64,000 nt of DNA from assembly GCF_021726475.1 (NCBI RefSeq), contig NZ_JAKJRU010000001.1, forward strand, positions 62,001 to 126,000. The letters run 5' to 3'. The stretch comes from Pseudomonas oligotrophica (GTDB taxonomy: Bacteria > Pseudomonadota > Gammaproteobacteria > Pseudomonadales > Pseudomonadaceae). This document shows, piece after piece, positions 19,643-28,992 of the stretch. Each line of letters starts with the position of its first letter. The first letter of the stretch is position 1. The position numbers and the translations under genes are program-made. Below the pieces are notes generated by a model. It had not been told where the DNA came from, did not search any database, and saw only the letters and a program-made list of their open reading frames with translations.

Positions 19643-20919
19643 CCATCCTGTTTCTCTTCGCGGTGCTCTTCGCGCTGATGCTGATCGGCGTGCCGATCGC
19701 CGTGTCGCTCGGCCTGGCCGGCTCGCTGACCATCATGATCTTCAGCCAGGACTCGGTGCGCTCGCTGGCGATCAAGCTGTTCGAGACCAGCGAGCACTAC
19801 ACCCTGCTGGCGATCCCGTTCTTCCTCCTGGCCGGCGCCTTCATGACCACCGGCGGCGTGGCCCGCCGGCTGATCGACTTCGCCAACGCCTGCGTCGGCC
19901 ACATCCGCGGCGGCCTTGCGATCGGCGCGGTGCTGGCCTGCATGCTGTTCGCCGCGCTGTCCGGCTCCTCGCCGGCCACTGTCGCCGCGGTCGGCTCCAT
20001 CGCCATCGCCGGCATGGTGCGCTCCGGCTACCCGCAGGCCTTCGGCGCCGGCATCGTCTGCAACGCCGGTACCCTGGGCATCCTGATCCCGCCGTCGGTG
20101 GTGATGGTGGTCTACGCCGCCGCCACCGAGACCTCGGTCGGCAAGCTGTTCATGGCCGGCGTGGTACCGGGCATCCTGCTCGGCGGCGCGCTGATGGCGG
20201 CGATCTACCTGATCGCGGTGAAGAAGAACCTGCCGGCGCTGCCGCGGGCGAGCTTCCGCGAGTGGCTGTCGGCCGCCCGCAAGGCGGTCTGGGGCCTGCT
20301 GCTGATGGTGATCATCCTCGGCGGCATCTACTCGGGCATGTTCACGCCGACCGAGGCCGCCGCCGTGGCGGCGGTGTACTCGGCGTTCGTCGCACTGTTC
20401 GTCTACAAGGACCTCAAGCTGCGCGATTGCCCGAAGGTGCTGCTGGAATCGGGCAAGCTGTCGATCATGCTGATGTTCATCATCGCCAACGCCATGCTCT
20501 TCGCCCACGTGCTGACCACCGAGCAGATCCCGCAGGCGATCACCGCCTGGGTGATCGAGGCCGGCCTGCAGCCGTGGATGTTCCTCTTGGTGGTGAACAT
20601 CGTGCTGCTGGTCGCCGGCGCCTTCATGGAGCCCTCGGCGATCATCCTGATCCTCGCGCCGATCCTCTTCCCGATCGCCATCCAGCTGGGCATCGACCCG
20701 ATCCACCTGGGCATCATCATGGTGGTGAACATGGAGATCGGCCTGATCACCCCGCCGGTGGGGCTGAACCTGTTCGTCGCCTCGGCGGTGACCGGCATGC
20801 CGGTGACCCAGGTGATCCGCGCCGTGCTGCCGTGGCTGGCACTGATGCTGAGCTTCCTGATCGTGATCACCTACGTGCCGTCGATCTCCCTGGCACTGCC
20901 GGAACTGCTCGGCATGTAG
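19639..20919 (+). CDS. dctM: TRAP transporter large permease DctM
   Basis: A 426-residue sodium-coupled large permease with about 12 helices. Family landmarks include IPFFLLAGAFMTTGGVARRL, LSGSSPATVAAVGSIAIAG and the C-terminal repeat TPPVGLNLFVAS. Together with DctQ it imports C4-dicarboxylates captured by DctP. Its start overlaps the dctQ stop. A well-formed intrinsic terminator follows 26 bp after the stop, closing the dct unit. Confidence 0.95.
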   Translation: MTILFLFAVLFALMLIGVPIAVSLGLAGSLTIMIFSQDSVRSLAIKLFETSEHYTLLAIPFFLLAGAFMTTGGVARRLIDFANACVGHIRGGLAIGAVLACMLFAALSGSSPATVAAVGSIAIAGMVRSGYPQAFGAGIVCNAGTLGILIPPSVVMVVYAAATETSVGKLFMAGVVPGILLGGALMAAIYLIAVKKNLPALPRASFREWLSAARKAVWGLLLMVIILGGIYSGMFTPTEAAAVAAVYSAFVALFVYKDLKLRDCPKVLLESGKLSIMLMFIIANAMLFAHVLTTEQIPQAITAWVIEAGLQPWMFLLVVNIVLLVAGAFMEPSAIILILAPILFPIAIQLGIDPIHLGIIMVVNMEIGLITPPVGLNLFVASAVTGMPVTQVIRAVLPWLALMLSFLIVITYVPSISLALPELLGM

Positions 20920-20945
20920 CCCGCGCCGCAACCGCCTTCCCTTTC

Positions 20946-20972
20946 AGCCCGGCCCAGTGCCGGGCTTCTTTC
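20946..20972 (+). terminator. Intrinsic terminator after dctM
   Basis: AGCCCGGC and GCCGGGCT form an 8-bp stem with loop CCAGT, followed by TCTTTCT. It closes the dctPQM transcript; the convergent oxygenase gene ends 35 bp further on. Confidence 0.75.
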
Positions 20973-21006
20973 TATCTGCCAGGCGATTTTCCACGCGCCC
21001 CGTGGC

Positions 21007-21615
21007 TCAGGCCGACAGCGGCAGCACCGCGCGGCGGCGGAACCAGCCGGTGACCGACAGGCGGTCCACCGTGGTGGGCAGCACCTCGTGGGGGAAGTCG
21101 CCGGACATGAACACCACCAGGGTGCCGGCCTGCGGGGCGATGTCCTGGCTCCGGCCGTCACCCAGGTACATGCGCAGCGCCCCACCATGGTCCGGCTGCC
21201 AGTCGGGGTTGAGGTAGAACACCGCGGTCACGCAGCGGCTGTCGTCGTCGCGGAAGCGATCCAGGTGGGTCTTGTAGAAGGCGCCCGGCGGGTAGACGGC
21301 GAAGTGGCACTCGAACTCCTCGAGGCCGAGGTAGAGCTCGCGATTGAGCTGCTGGCGCAGGCCGTCCATCAGCTGCAGGTAGAGGTCGCTGGCCGGCGAC
21401 TGCCCCGCCTCGAGCCAGAGGATGTGATCGCCACGGATGCCCTCGTGCACCGCCTGGGCATCGCCTCGCCCGACCGCGGCGGGCACCAGCGCGCCGGCCG
21501 CCTCGCGGCGACGGCACTCCTGCGCCAGCAGCCGGACGTCATCGCCCGGGAGAAAGGCGGGCTCAAGCGACCAGCCGCGCTCGGCCAGGTCATCGATGAT
21601 GCTGGAGAAATCCAC
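21007..21615 (-). CDS. 2OG-Fe(II) oxygenase of the prolyl 4-hydroxylase/SM-20 type
   Basis: A 202-residue cytoplasmic dioxygenase expected to hydroxylate a protein or small molecule with 2-oxoglutarate, Fe(II) and O2. The iron triad is visible: His117 and Asp119 in KTHLDRF and His176 in DFPHEVLP; Arg185 in TVDRLSVTGWFRR would bind the 2-oxoglutarate carboxylate. VYPPGAFYKTHLDRF and FYLNPDWQPDHGGALRMY are conserved in SM-20-related proteins. The target is unknown; in Pseudomonas a related protein (PPHD) acts on EF-Tu, but this link is only family-level. It points toward the dct terminator and diverges from the next gene. Confidence 0.85.
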   Translation of the reverse strand: MDFSSIIDDLAERGWSLEPAFLPGDDVRLLAQECRRREAAGALVPAAVGRGDAQAVHEGIRGDHILWLEAGQSPASDLYLQLMDGLRQQLNRELYLGLEEFECHFAVYPPGAFYKTHLDRFRDDDSRCVTAVFYLNPDWQPDHGGALRMYLGDGRSQDIAPQAGTLVVFMSGDFPHEVLPTTVDRLSVTGWFRRRAVLPLSA

Positions 21616-21878
21616 GTTTCACGGCTCCGGTCAGGCGGCCACGACGGCCTGGTCGGCGCGCGTCTGGAACGATGCGCCCGGCTGACATTCAAGATGGTTG
21701 AGGACTGGACGCAAGACCATGCGTCCGACGGCGCATTCTGCGCCGGCCGCCGCGACAAGGGAATGCCCCGATGCCGGACGGCGCTGCGACATGTCGCCCG
21801 CCGCCGCCATCGGCCGAGCATGCCTCGACAGCCAGCGCCGCGGCACTGGAAAATAGCCGTTTGCCGACAGGAGTTCCC

Positions 21879-22646
21879 ATGCGCGCCCTACTTGCCTTCG
21901 CCCTACTGGCCGTCAGCCTGGCCAGCCGCGCCGACGTCTACCAAGAGCTCTACGAAACCGCCGGCTGGCCCGACCAGCGCGCCAACTTCAGCGACGCGCT
22001 GACCGCGGTGCAGCAGCGCTACAAGGACACCCTGCCCACGGCGGTCTTCCAGGCACTGGTCGACAACAGCAACCGCCGCTTCGCCGCCGACGCGGTGGAT
22101 GCCCGCGCCCAGCAGGCCCTGCGCGCGGGGCTCGCCGAGCCGCGGCCGGCGCTGGCGTTCTTCCAGTCCGAGCTGGGGCGCAAGATCGTCGCCGCCGAGG
22201 TGCTGACCGGGCGCCGCGAGCAGCTGGCACGGCATGCCAATGGCCTGCCGCGGATGCAGGCGGGGAGCAACCGCCAGCTGCTGATCCGCCACCTGGCGCA
22301 GGCGATCCCGGCGGGCGAAGCCGGTGCCGAGGTCAGCCTGGCGCTGGCCGGCGTGGCGGCCGACAGCCTGAGCCAGATGCTCCCGGGCATCCTCGCCAAC
22401 GGCCAGGCGCAAAGCCTGCTGAACAGCCAGCGCGAGCGGCTGCGCCAGCAGATCGAGGGCGATCTGGACAATACCCTGCTGTACATCTACCGCGAGCTGT
22501 CCGACGCCGAGCTGGAGCAGTACCTGGAGTTCGCCCGCTCGGCGGCCGGCCAGGCCTATTACCAGGCGGCGCTGCAGGCGGTGCGCGAAGGCCTGGCGGT
22601 CGGCCGCGAACTCGCCAGGCCGGCCGGTTCGCAAACCGGGATCTAG
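21879..22646 (+). CDS. Exported protein, DUF2059-like
   Basis: A 255-residue protein with an N-terminal signal peptide (about 16 residues, cleavage near SLASRA/D). Two alpha-helical segments resemble the DUF2059 repeat: LSQMLPGILANGQA, then LYIYRELSDAELEQYLEFARSAAGQAY, where the pattern 'SDAELEQYLEFARSAAGQ' is typical. ATG 21879 has GACAGGAG at good distance; the longer reading from 21771 would hide the signal. Function unknown; probably periplasmic. The 263-bp gap upstream (21616-21878), shared with the divergent oxygenase gene, holds nothing else that I can identify. Confidence 0.75.
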   Translation: MRALLAFALLAVSLASRADVYQELYETAGWPDQRANFSDALTAVQQRYKDTLPTAVFQALVDNSNRRFAADAVDARAQQALRAGLAEPRPALAFFQSELGRKIVAAEVLTGRREQLARHANGLPRMQAGSNRQLLIRHLAQAIPAGEAGAEVSLALAGVAADSLSQMLPGILANGQAQSLLNSQRERLRQQIEGDLDNTLLYIYRELSDAELEQYLEFARSAAGQAYYQAALQAVREGLAVGRELARPAGSQTGI

Positions 22647-22700
22647 CGAAGTACTCGCACCTGGCAACAAGCCGTATTCGCGCCGGCCCGAGCGCTTATC

Positions 22701-22771
22701 GGTGGAAAATCGCTCTGCGAGTTTTCCACCCTACCCAACGTCGGGTGGAAAACGGCGCAGTCTTTTCCACC
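22701..22771. repeat. Two REP-like palindromes (GGTGGAAAA family)
   Basis: Two successive inverted repeats share the arms GGTGGAAAA and TTTTCCACC: 22701-22730 and 22744-22771. A related copy lies at 26743-26774. They sit between the convergent 3' ends of the DUF2059-like gene and znuA, the usual place for REP elements. Nothing else is seen in 22647-22828. Confidence 0.7.
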
Positions 22772-22828
22772 GCTTGCCCGCGCGTTGCGGCCGGGGCGTG
22801 CGGCCCGGGTACAACGCTGCGGGGGCAC

Positions 22829-23806
22829 TCACTGCGCCGGCAGCGACTCCAGGCAGCCGGCCAGGTTGTCGGCCAGGCGCTGCAGCAGCTGCTCGTAGCC
22901 CTGCGGGCCGGAGAGTCCGGCGCCCATCACGTCGAGTTCCGCCAGCCGGGCCGGCAAGCCGTCGGTGAGGGTCTCGGCCAGGCGCGGGCGCAGCGGCGGC
23001 TCGCTGAACACGCAGCTCGGCCCGGCCCGTTCCAGTCGCTCGCGCATCGCCGCCACGTGCCGCGCGCCGGGCTGGGTCTCGCCGCCGATGGCGAAGACGC
23101 CGGCATGGCGCAGGCCATAGGCCGCCTCGAAGTAGTCGTAGGCTTCGTGGAAGACGAAGAACGGCCGGTCGGCGACCTTCGCCATGCGCGCCTGCAGCTG
23201 CGCGTCCAGCGCCTGCAGACGCCGCTCGAAGGCCGCCAGGTTGGCGCGGTAGCGCTCGGCGTTGCCGGCATCGCGCGCAACCAGGTCGGCGGCCATCCGC
23301 TGGGCGATCACCCGGGCATTGGCCGGCAGCAGCCAGAGGTGGGCATCGAGGCGGCCGGGACGGTGGTCATGATCGTGCTCGTCCAGCGCCACCTCGTCCA
23401 TATGCTCGTCGTGCTCGTCGTGCTCGTCGTGGTGCTCGTCATGCGCCTCGGTCTCGTGGCCGTGCGCATCGCCGAAGTGGCGCAGGCTCAGCCCCGGCAG
23501 CTCCTGCAGCGCCACCACCGGGCCGTCGCGCCCTTCTAGCACGCGCGGCAGGAAGGTTTCCAGGTCCGGGCCGACCCAGTAGAACAGCTCGGCCTTGCGG
23601 ATGCGTTGCACATCGGAGGGGCGCAGCGCATAGCGGTGCGCCGAGGCTCCGGATGGCAGCAGCACGTCGGGCTCGCCGACGCCGTCCTGCACCGCGGCGG
23701 CGATCAGTTGCAGGGGCTGGATGCTGGTGAGCAGCCGGACCTCGGCCTGGGCGGCGGTCGACAGCAGGGCGCCGACCATCAGGGACAGCGAAAAAAGAGC
23801 TTTCAC
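22829..23806 (-). CDS. znuA: Zinc ABC transporter substrate-binding protein ZnuA
   Basis: A 325-residue periplasmic zinc-binding protein of the cluster A-I family. Signal peptide of about 21 residues ending STAAQA. A His in SGASAHRYAL, the His/Asp-rich loop (about residues 112-145, with repeated DEH units) and the later HEAYDYFEAAYG supply zinc ligands; the loop is a hallmark of ZnuA. I chose GTG 23806, which begins directly with the signal peptide; an ATG nine codons further in is possible and the longer reading from 23899 would run into zur. No clear Shine-Dalgarno is seen. It is divergent from zur-znuC, so one control region serves both. Confidence 0.9.
   Translation of the reverse strand: MKALFSLSLMVGALLSTAAQAEVRLLTSIQPLQLIAAAVQDGVGEPDVLLPSGASAHRYALRPSDVQRIRKAELFYWVGPDLETFLPRVLEGRDGPVVALQELPGLSLRHFGDAHGHETEAHDEHHDEHDEHDEHMDEVALDEHDHDHRPGRLDAHLWLLPANARVIAQRMAADLVARDAGNAERYRANLAAFERRLQALDAQLQARMAKVADRPFFVFHEAYDYFEAAYGLRHAGVFAIGGETQPGARHVAAMRERLERAGPSCVFSEPPLRPRLAETLTDGLPARLAELDVMGAGLSGPQGYEQLLQRLADNLAGCLESLPAQ
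23404..23430. repeat. 9-bp tandem repeat inside znuA
   Basis: Three near-perfect copies of GCTCGTCGT (plus strand) encode the repeated Asp-Glu-His units of the ZnuA His-rich loop. The period is a multiple of three, so slippage would change loop length without a frameshift. Confidence 0.7.
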
Positions 23807-23830
23807 GGGCAATACTCGGAGGAATGAATT

Positions 23831-23846
23831 GGTACATAATAACGTC
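23831..23846. promoter_or_regulatory. Possible Zur operator between znuA and zur
   Basis: GGTACATAATAACGTC is an AT-rich, imperfect dyad in an otherwise GC-rich 62-bp divergent gap. Zur sites in gamma-proteobacteria have the form GTTATANNATAAC. The match is weak and rests mainly on position. Confidence 0.35.
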
Positions 23847-23868
23847 TCCTTGCCCTCAAGTCGCCGCC

Positions 23869-24354
23869 ATGTCCAAGACCCCACTGGCCTGCACTCCACA
23901 CGACCATGCCCGCTGTGTCAGCAGCGCCCTGGCCGAGGCCGACCACCTCTGCCAGCGCCAGGGCGTGCGCCTGACCGCCCTGCGCAAGCGCGTGCTGGAG
24001 CTGGTCTGGCAGAGCCACCGGCCGCTGGGTGCCTATGACATCCTCGCCGCGCTGAGCGAGCAGGACGGCCGCCGCGCCGCGCCGCCGACGGTGTATCGCG
24101 CGCTGGATTTCCTGCTGGAGAACGGCCTGGTCCACCGCATCGCCTCGCTCAACGCCTTCATCGGCTGCAGCCACCCGGAACACCCGCACCAGGGCCAGTT
24201 CCTCATCTGCCGCCAGTGCCACACCGCCATCGAGCTGGAGCAGCCCTCCATCGCCCAGGCCATCGAGGCCGCGGCGGCCACCGTGGCGTTCAGCGTCGAA
24301 GCGCAGACCGTCGAGGTGGTCGGCCTCTGCGCGCCCTGCCGGAGCGCGGCATGA
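23869..24354 (+). CDS. zur: Zinc uptake regulator Zur (Fur family)
   Basis: A 161-residue zinc-responsive repressor. The Fur-family winged helix includes [28 protein letters not shown] and [20 protein letters not shown]. Metal ligands are visible: His/Cys in [19 protein letters not shown] and the C-terminal CAPC, which with the earlier CRQC forms the structural zinc site. ATG 23869 ([16 protein letters not shown]) fits homologues better than the in-frame ATG at 23824, which would lie in the promoter. It overlaps znuC by ATGA, so regulator and ATPase are co-translated. Called np20 in older P. aeruginosa literature. Confidence 0.92.
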   Translation: MSKTPLACTPHDHARCVSSALAEADHLCQRQGVRLTALRKRVLELVWQSHRPLGAYDILAALSEQDGRRAAPPTVYRALDFLLENGLVHRIASLNAFIGCSHPEHPHQGQFLICRQCHTAIELEQPSIAQAIEAAAATVAFSVEAQTVEVVGLCAPCRSAA

Positions 24355-25115
24355 GCGAGTGCCTGATCCGCCTGCAGGACATCCACCTCGGCTTCGCCGG
24401 CAAGCCGGTGCTCGAAGGCGCCGACCTGCAGGTACACCGCGGCGAGATCGTCACCCTGATCGGCCCCAACGGCGCCGGCAAGACCACCCTGGTGCGCATC
24501 GTCCTCGGCCTGCTCAAGGCCGGGCGCGGCGAGGTCTGGCGCAAGCCCGGCCTGCGCCTGGGCTACATGCCGCAAAAGCTGCATGTCGATGCCACCCTGC
24601 CGCTGTCGGTGCTGCGCTTCCTGCGCCTGGTGCCGGGGGTCGACCGCACCCGTGCGCTGGCCGCCCTCGGCGAGGTCGGCGCGGCCCAGGTGATCGACAG
24701 CCCGCTGCAGAAGATTTCCGGCGGCGAGTTACAGCGCGTGCTGCTCGCCCGCGCCCTGCTGCGCGAACCGGAGCTGCTGGTGCTCGACGAGCCGGTGCAG
24801 GGCGTCGACGTCGCCGGCCAGGCCGAGCTGTACCGCCTGATCGGTCGCCTGCGCGAGCGCTACGGCTGCGGCGTGCTGATGGTTTCCCACGACCTGCACC
24901 TGGTGATGAGCGCCACCGACCAGGTGGTCTGCCTGAACCGCCACGTCTGCTGCTCTGGGCACCCGGAGCAGGTCAGCGCCGACCCGGCCTTCATCGAGCT
25001 GTTCGGCCAGGATGCGCGCAGCCTGGCGATCTACCACCACCAGCACGACCACCGCCACGACCTGCACGGCAGCGTGGTCAAGCCCCACGTCCACGGCCCG
25101 AACTGCAAGCACTAG
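24351..25115 (+). CDS. znuC: Zinc ABC transporter ATPase ZnuC
   Basis: A 254-residue ATPase energising zinc import. Walker A GPNGAGKT lies near residues 39-46, the signature is SGGELQRV, and Walker B is [12 protein letters not shown]. The tail is His-rich ([21 protein letters not shown]), usual for ZnuC. The start overlaps the zur stop (ATGA at 24351); the longer reading from 24216 is out of place. The stop TAG touches the left end of a MITE-like element that now separates it from znuB, where the genes are normally adjacent or overlapping. Confidence 0.94.
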   Translation: MSECLIRLQDIHLGFAGKPVLEGADLQVHRGEIVTLIGPNGAGKTTLVRIVLGLLKAGRGEVWRKPGLRLGYMPQKLHVDATLPLSVLRFLRLVPGVDRTRALAALGEVGAAQVIDSPLQKISGGELQRVLLARALLREPELLVLDEPVQGVDVAGQAELYRLIGRLRERYGCGVLMVSHDLHLVMSATDQVVCLNRHVCCSGHPEQVSADPAFIELFGQDARSLAIYHHQHDHRHDLHGSVVKPHVHGPNCKH

Positions 25116-25386
25116 TAGGGCCTATTGATGCTTTGTCACGGCCACGCCGGATCCAGTTCTAGCGCGGGGCAAGGCGTGAGGAGAGAAGTTTGGTTATTCC
25201 AAATAAACGACGAATAACGCAGCACCGCGCTAAAACTGGCCCGGCCCTTCGGGTTGCGCGTCAAATGGTGTCATGCGGCGTTGCGGGACTTGCCAAGGGA
25301 GCGACCATTGCCTGCGTCCCGCGCCTTGCCTGGCACCATTTGACGCGGCAACGCGGCTCGCGCCAAAGCATCATCAATAGGCCCTA
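25116..25386. mobile_element. MITE-like palindromic element between znuC and znuB
   Basis: A 271-bp non-coding element. Left end TAGGGCCTATTGATGCTTTG (25116-25135); right end reads inward TAGGGCCTATTGATGATGCT..., i.e. 23 bp at 25364-25386, an inverted copy with a 3-bp insertion. Internal inverted pairs: CCAGTTCTAGCGC (25153) with GCGCTAAAACTGG (25227), GTTATTC (25193) with GAATAAC (25212), and CGCGTCAAATGGTG (25257) with CACCATTTGACGCG (25334). The outer TA at each end could be a TA target duplication as made by IS630-type transposases. No real ORF inside. From memory similar elements recur in Pseudomonas genomes. It ends 2 bp before the znuB ATG. Confidence 0.78.
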
Positions 25387-25388
25387 GC

Positions 25389-26174
25389 ATGCCCGATTTC
25401 CTGCTCAACGCCCTGCTCGCCGGCCTGGCCCTGGCGCTGGTCGCCGGCCCGCTCGGCTCCTTCGTGGTCTGGCGGCGCATGGCCTACTTCGGCGACACCC
25501 TGTCCCACGCCGCGCTGTTCGGCGTCGCCCTCGGGCTGATGCTGGACGTCAACCTGACCCTGGCGGTGGCGGTCGGCTGCGTGCTGCTCGCCCTGCTGCT
25601 GGTGACCCTGCAGCAGCGCCAGCCGCTGGCCTCCGACACCCTGCTCGGCATCCTCGCGCACAGCACGCTGTCGCTCGGCCTGGTCTCGCTGAGCTTCATG
25701 AAGGACGTGCGCGTCGACCTGATGGGCTACCTGTTCGGCGACCTGCTCGCGGTCGGGCCGGTGGACCTGGCCTGGATCATCGGCGGCAGCGCGCTGGTAC
25801 TGCTGATCCTGGTCCCGCTGTGGCGGCCGCTGCTGGCGATCACCGTGCACGAGGAGCTGGCCCGCGTCGAAGGCCTGCCGGTAGCGGCGATCCGCCTGGC
25901 GCTGATGCTGCTGATCGCGGTGGTGATCGCGGTGGCGATGAAGATCGTCGGCGTGCTGCTGATCACCTCGCTGCTGATCATCCCCGCCGCCGCCGCCCAG
26001 CGCCATGCGCGCACGCCGGAGCAGATGGCGCTGGGCGCGAGCATCCTGGGTATCGTCGCCGTGTGCCTGGGGCTGACGCTCTCCTGGTACGAGGACACCC
26101 CGGCCGGCCCGTCCATCGTGGTCAGCGCCGCCGCGCTGTTCCTGCTCAGCTTCGCCTGGCCGCGCAGGGCCTGA
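25389..26174 (+). CDS. znuB: Zinc ABC transporter permease ZnuB
   Basis: A 261-residue inner-membrane permease with about eight helices, completing the zinc importer. Family features include the opening [41 protein letters not shown] and the late [13 protein letters not shown] segment. The ATG at 25389 is the only start that keeps the whole first helix. The MITE-like element ends at 25386, so the 15 bases before the ATG carry no Shine-Dalgarno; translation may be weak or depend on the element. It is followed 3 bp later by a metallopeptidase gene. Confidence 0.92.
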   Translation: MPDFLLNALLAGLALALVAGPLGSFVVWRRMAYFGDTLSHAALFGVALGLMLDVNLTLAVAVGCVLLALLLVTLQQRQPLASDTLLGILAHSTLSLGLVSLSFMKDVRVDLMGYLFGDLLAVGPVDLAWIIGGSALVLLILVPLWRPLLAITVHEELARVEGLPVAAIRLALMLLIAVVIAVAMKIVGVLLITSLLIIPAAAAQRHARTPEQMALGASILGIVAVCLGLTLSWYEDTPAGPSIVVSAAALFLLSFAWPRRA

Positions 26175-26177
26175 GCC

Positions 26178-26675
26178 ATGACCGATCTCCAATACCTGCG
26201 CGGCTACCCCGAGCCGCTGCTGGCGCAGGTGCGCCAGCTGATCGCCGAGCAGCGCCTGGGCGACTACCTCGCGCGGCGTTACCCCGCGCGACATGAGGTG
26301 CAGAGCGACAAGGCCCTGTACGGCTACGTGCAGCAGCTCAAGCAGGAGTACCTGAAAAGCGCGCCGCCGATCGACAAGGTGCTCTACGACAATCGACTGG
26401 ACCTGACCCATCGGGCGCTGGGCCTGCATACCGCGGTGTCGCGGGTGCAGGGCGGCAAGCTCAAGGCAAAGAAGGAGATCCGCGTCGCCGCACTGTTCCG
26501 CGAGGCGGCGCCGGAGTTTCTCAAGATGATCGTGGTGCACGAGCTCGCCCACCTGCGCGAGAGCGAGCACAACCGTGCGTTCTACAAGCTCTGCGAACAC
26601 ATGCTGCCCGGCTACGGGCAGATCGAGTTCGACCTGCGGCTGTTCCTGCACTGGCGCGAGCTGCCGGGCAGCTGA
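26178..26675 (+). CDS. YgjP-like M48-type metallopeptidase
   Basis: A 165-residue protein of the YgjP/WLM metallopeptidase group. The zinc motif HELAH lies in MIVVHELAHLRESEHNRAFY, with a further His/Glu downstream; the region before it (YDNRLDLTHRALGLHTAVSRV) is typical. No signal peptide, so cytoplasmic. The substrate is unknown. It starts 3 bp after the znuB stop and is probably translated with it, which suggests but does not show a link with zinc status. Confidence 0.82.
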   Translation: MTDLQYLRGYPEPLLAQVRQLIAEQRLGDYLARRYPARHEVQSDKALYGYVQQLKQEYLKSAPPIDKVLYDNRLDLTHRALGLHTAVSRVQGGKLKAKKEIRVAALFREAAPEFLKMIVVHELAHLRESEHNRAFYKLCEHMLPGYGQIEFDLRLFLHWRELPGS

Positions 26676-26688
26676 CGAAGCGCCCGGC

Positions 26689-26849
26689 GTGGATGGCTTC
26701 GGCCATCCACCCTACGGTCCTGTCCGTAGCGGAGCTTGCGTAGGGTGGAAAACTCGCGAAGCGATTTTCCACGCGCCACTGCCTGGTTGCGCATCGCGCC
26801 GGGCCAGGCACCTCATCCGCGTGGATGGCTGCGGCCATCCACCCTACGC
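26689..26849. repeat. REP-like palindrome cluster between ygjP-like gene and katE
   Basis: Three palindromes: GTGGATGGCTTCGGCCATCC at 26689 (arms continue to 26710) followed by CCTACG; GGTGGAAAA..TTTTCCACGC at 26743-26774; and a second GTGGATGGCTGCGGCCATCC at 26821 (to 26842) followed by CCTACGC. The first and third are near-identical. They separate two convergent genes. Nothing else is seen in 26676-26856. Confidence 0.75.
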
Positions 26850-26856
26850 TCACCCT

Positions 26857-28992
26857 CTACGCCGGGATCGCCGCCGCCGCGGCCTCACGCGCCCACACCC
26901 GATGCTGGCCGAGCGCCTGGGCGAAGTGGCCGAATACCGCATCGACGTCATCACCCTCCAGCAACCCGCTGTCGGCAGTGAGGTTCAGCGATGCCAGCAG
27001 CGACCGTGCCGCACCGAGCACCACGATGGGTTTCAGGTGCTTGTAGGCCTCCAGCAGGTAGTGCTTGGCTTCGCCGGACTTGGCCATGGCCGCCGCCGCA
27101 TCGGCACCGCCGGGGACGAACACGGCGTCGAACATCACCGAGGGCATGCCGTCCATCGCGGCGTCGACCGGTAGCATCTTGCCGTCCGCCGTCTTAACCG
27201 GAGCCGGCGACGGGCCGATAAGCTTGGCCAGCGCGCCCTGCTCGGCCAGCCTGGCCTTGAATGCATCGATCGCCGCACCGTCGACGCCGTTGGCCACCAG
27301 GATCGCCACCTTGCGCGACTTGATATTGCCCGGTACGTGGTTCATCAAACTCAGGGCCGGCGAACTCTGCGGCGTCGGCACCTTCGCCGCTACGGTCGGC
27401 GCAGCGGGTGCCGGCAGGCCGAGGTTCTCGGCCACGCGGCGGGCCAGCTCCAGGTCGATGTTGGCGAGGATCTCGTTGACCTGACGCTCGCGGATGAACA
27501 CCCGCTCGACCTTGCCCAGCTCGAAGGTATAGGCGCCGATGATGTGCTCCTTCTCCGGCGCGCTCATGCTGTTCCAGAACAGCGTGGCCTGGGAGAAGTG
27601 GTCGCCGAAGGATTCGCTGCGGTTGCGGATCTTGTGGCCCTCGACCCGCTCGGGATAGCTCTCGAAGCCGCCGCCCTGGGCTGCCGGCGGGGTTTCCTTG
27701 GGCCAGCCGCTGTCGATCGAGTTGGGCTCGTAGTTGGCGCGACCCTTGTGGATCGTCTGGCGATGGAAGGCGTCGCGCTGGTTGTTGTGGAACGGACACA
27801 GCGGACGGTTGATCGGGATCTCGTGGAAGTTCGGCCCACCGAGACGCAGCAGCTGGGTATCGGTGTAGGAGAACAGCCGGCCCTGCAGCAGCGGATCATT
27901 AGTGAAGTCGATGCCCGGCACGATATGGCCGATGTGGAAGGCGGCCTGCTCGGTCTCGGCGAAGAAGTTGTCCGGGTTGCGATTGAGGGTCATCTTGCCG
28001 AGCTTCTGCACCGGCACCAGCTCCTCGGGGATGATCTTGGTCGGGTCGAGCAGGTCGAAGTCGAACTTGTGTTCATCGGCCTCTTCCACCACCTGCACGC
28101 CCAGCTCCCATTCGAAGTAGTCGCCCATCTCGATGGACTCCCACATGTCGCGGCGGTTGAAGTCCGGGTCCTTGCCGGCGATCTTCAGCGTCTCGTCCCA
28201 GACCAGCGAGAAGGCGCCGGCCACCGGCTTCCAGTGGAATTTGACGAAGCGGCTGACGCCCTCGGCATTGATCAGGCGGAAGGTGTGCACGCCGAAGCCT
28301 TCCATCGCCCGGTAGCTGCGCGGCAGGGCGCGGTCGGACATGGTCCAGAGCACCATGTGCGCGGACTCAGGCGTCAGTGAAACGAAATCCCAGAAGCTGT
28401 CGTGGGCCGATTGCGCCTGCGGGATCTCGTTGTGCGGCTCGGGTTTGACCGCATGGACGAAGTCCGGAAACTTGATCGCGTCCTGGATGAAGAACACCGG
28501 CATGTTGTTGCCGACCAGGTCGAAGTTGCCCTCGTCGGTGTAGAACTTGGTGGCGAAGCCACGCACGTCGCGCACGGTGTCGGCCGAGCCGCGCGAGCCC
28601 TGCACGGTGGAGAAGCGCACGAATACCGGAGTCTCCTTGCCCTTCGCCGAGAGGAACGAGGCCTTGGTCAGCTGGCTGTGGTCGGCGTAGCTGACGAACA
28701 CGCCATGCGCCGCGGCGCCGCGCGCGTGCACGATGCGCTCGGGGATGCGCTCGTGATCGAAGTGGGTGAGCTTCTCGCGCATGATGAAGTCTTCGAGCAG
28801 CGAGGGCCCGCGGCCACCGGCCTTGAGGGTGTTCTGGTTGTCGGCGATCTTCACGCCCTGGTTGGTGCGCAACGGCGCACCGGTCGCATCCGAGCGAAAG
28901 GCTTCCAGCTGGTCGAGCTTGGCGTTGCGGTTGCCGCGGTCGACGGTATCGGTGCCGGCCAGCTCGCTCTGTTGCGGGGTCTTCTCGGTCAT
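26857..28992 (-). CDS. katE: Large-subunit catalase HPII (KatE)
   Basis: A 711-residue clade 2 catalase decomposing H2O2. The catalytic pair is intact: His89 in [11 protein letters not shown] and Asn162 in [11 protein letters not shown]; the proximal haem ligand Tyr376 is in RLFSYTDTQ. After about residue 555 follows the C-terminal DJ-1/flavodoxin-like domain found only in large catalases ([25 protein letters not shown]). I chose ATG 28992 ([13 protein letters not shown]) over the reading from 29079, which adds residues not seen in the family. It is divergent from metN across 255 bp that contain a LysR-type palindrome. In E. coli katE is under RpoS; no such promoter could be confirmed here. 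Confidence 0.96.
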   Translation of the reverse strand: MTEKTPQQSELAGTDTVDRGNRNAKLDQLEAFRSDATGAPLRTNQGVKIADNQNTLKAGGRGPSLLEDFIMREKLTHFDHERIPERIVHARGAAAHGVFVSYADHSQLTKASFLSAKGKETPVFVRFSTVQGSRGSADTVRDVRGFATKFYTDEGNFDLVGNNMPVFFIQDAIKFPDFVHAVKPEPHNEIPQAQSAHDSFWDFVSLTPESAHMVLWTMSDRALPRSYRAMEGFGVHTFRLINAEGVSRFVKFHWKPVAGAFSLVWDETLKIAGKDPDFNRRDMWESIEMGDYFEWELGVQVVEEADEHKFDFDLLDPTKIIPEELVPVQKLGKMTLNRNPDNFFAETEQAAFHIGHIVPGIDFTNDPLLQGRLFSYTDTQLLRLGGPNFHEIPINRPLCPFHNNQRDAFHRQTIHKGRANYEPNSIDSGWPKETPPAAQGGGFESYPERVEGHKIRNRSESFGDHFSQATLFWNSMSAPEKEHIIGAYTFELGKVERVFIRERQVNEILANIDLELARRVAENLGLPAPAAPTVAAKVPTPQSSPALSLMNHVPGNIKSRKVAILVANGVDGAAIDAFKARLAEQGALAKLIGPSPAPVKTADGKMLPVDAAMDGMPSVMFDAVFVPGGADAAAAMAKSGEAKHYLLEAYKHLKPIVVLGAARSLLASLNLTADSGLLEGDDVDAVFGHFAQALGQHRVWAREAAAAAIPA

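Noticed and set aside
23406-23452. Short repeats in znuA as a CRISPR array
   Set aside because: The units are 9-bp codon repeats without spacers.
25190-25387. 65-codon ORF within the MITE-like element
   Set aside because: No domain and it is built from the palindromic arms; unlikely to be translated.
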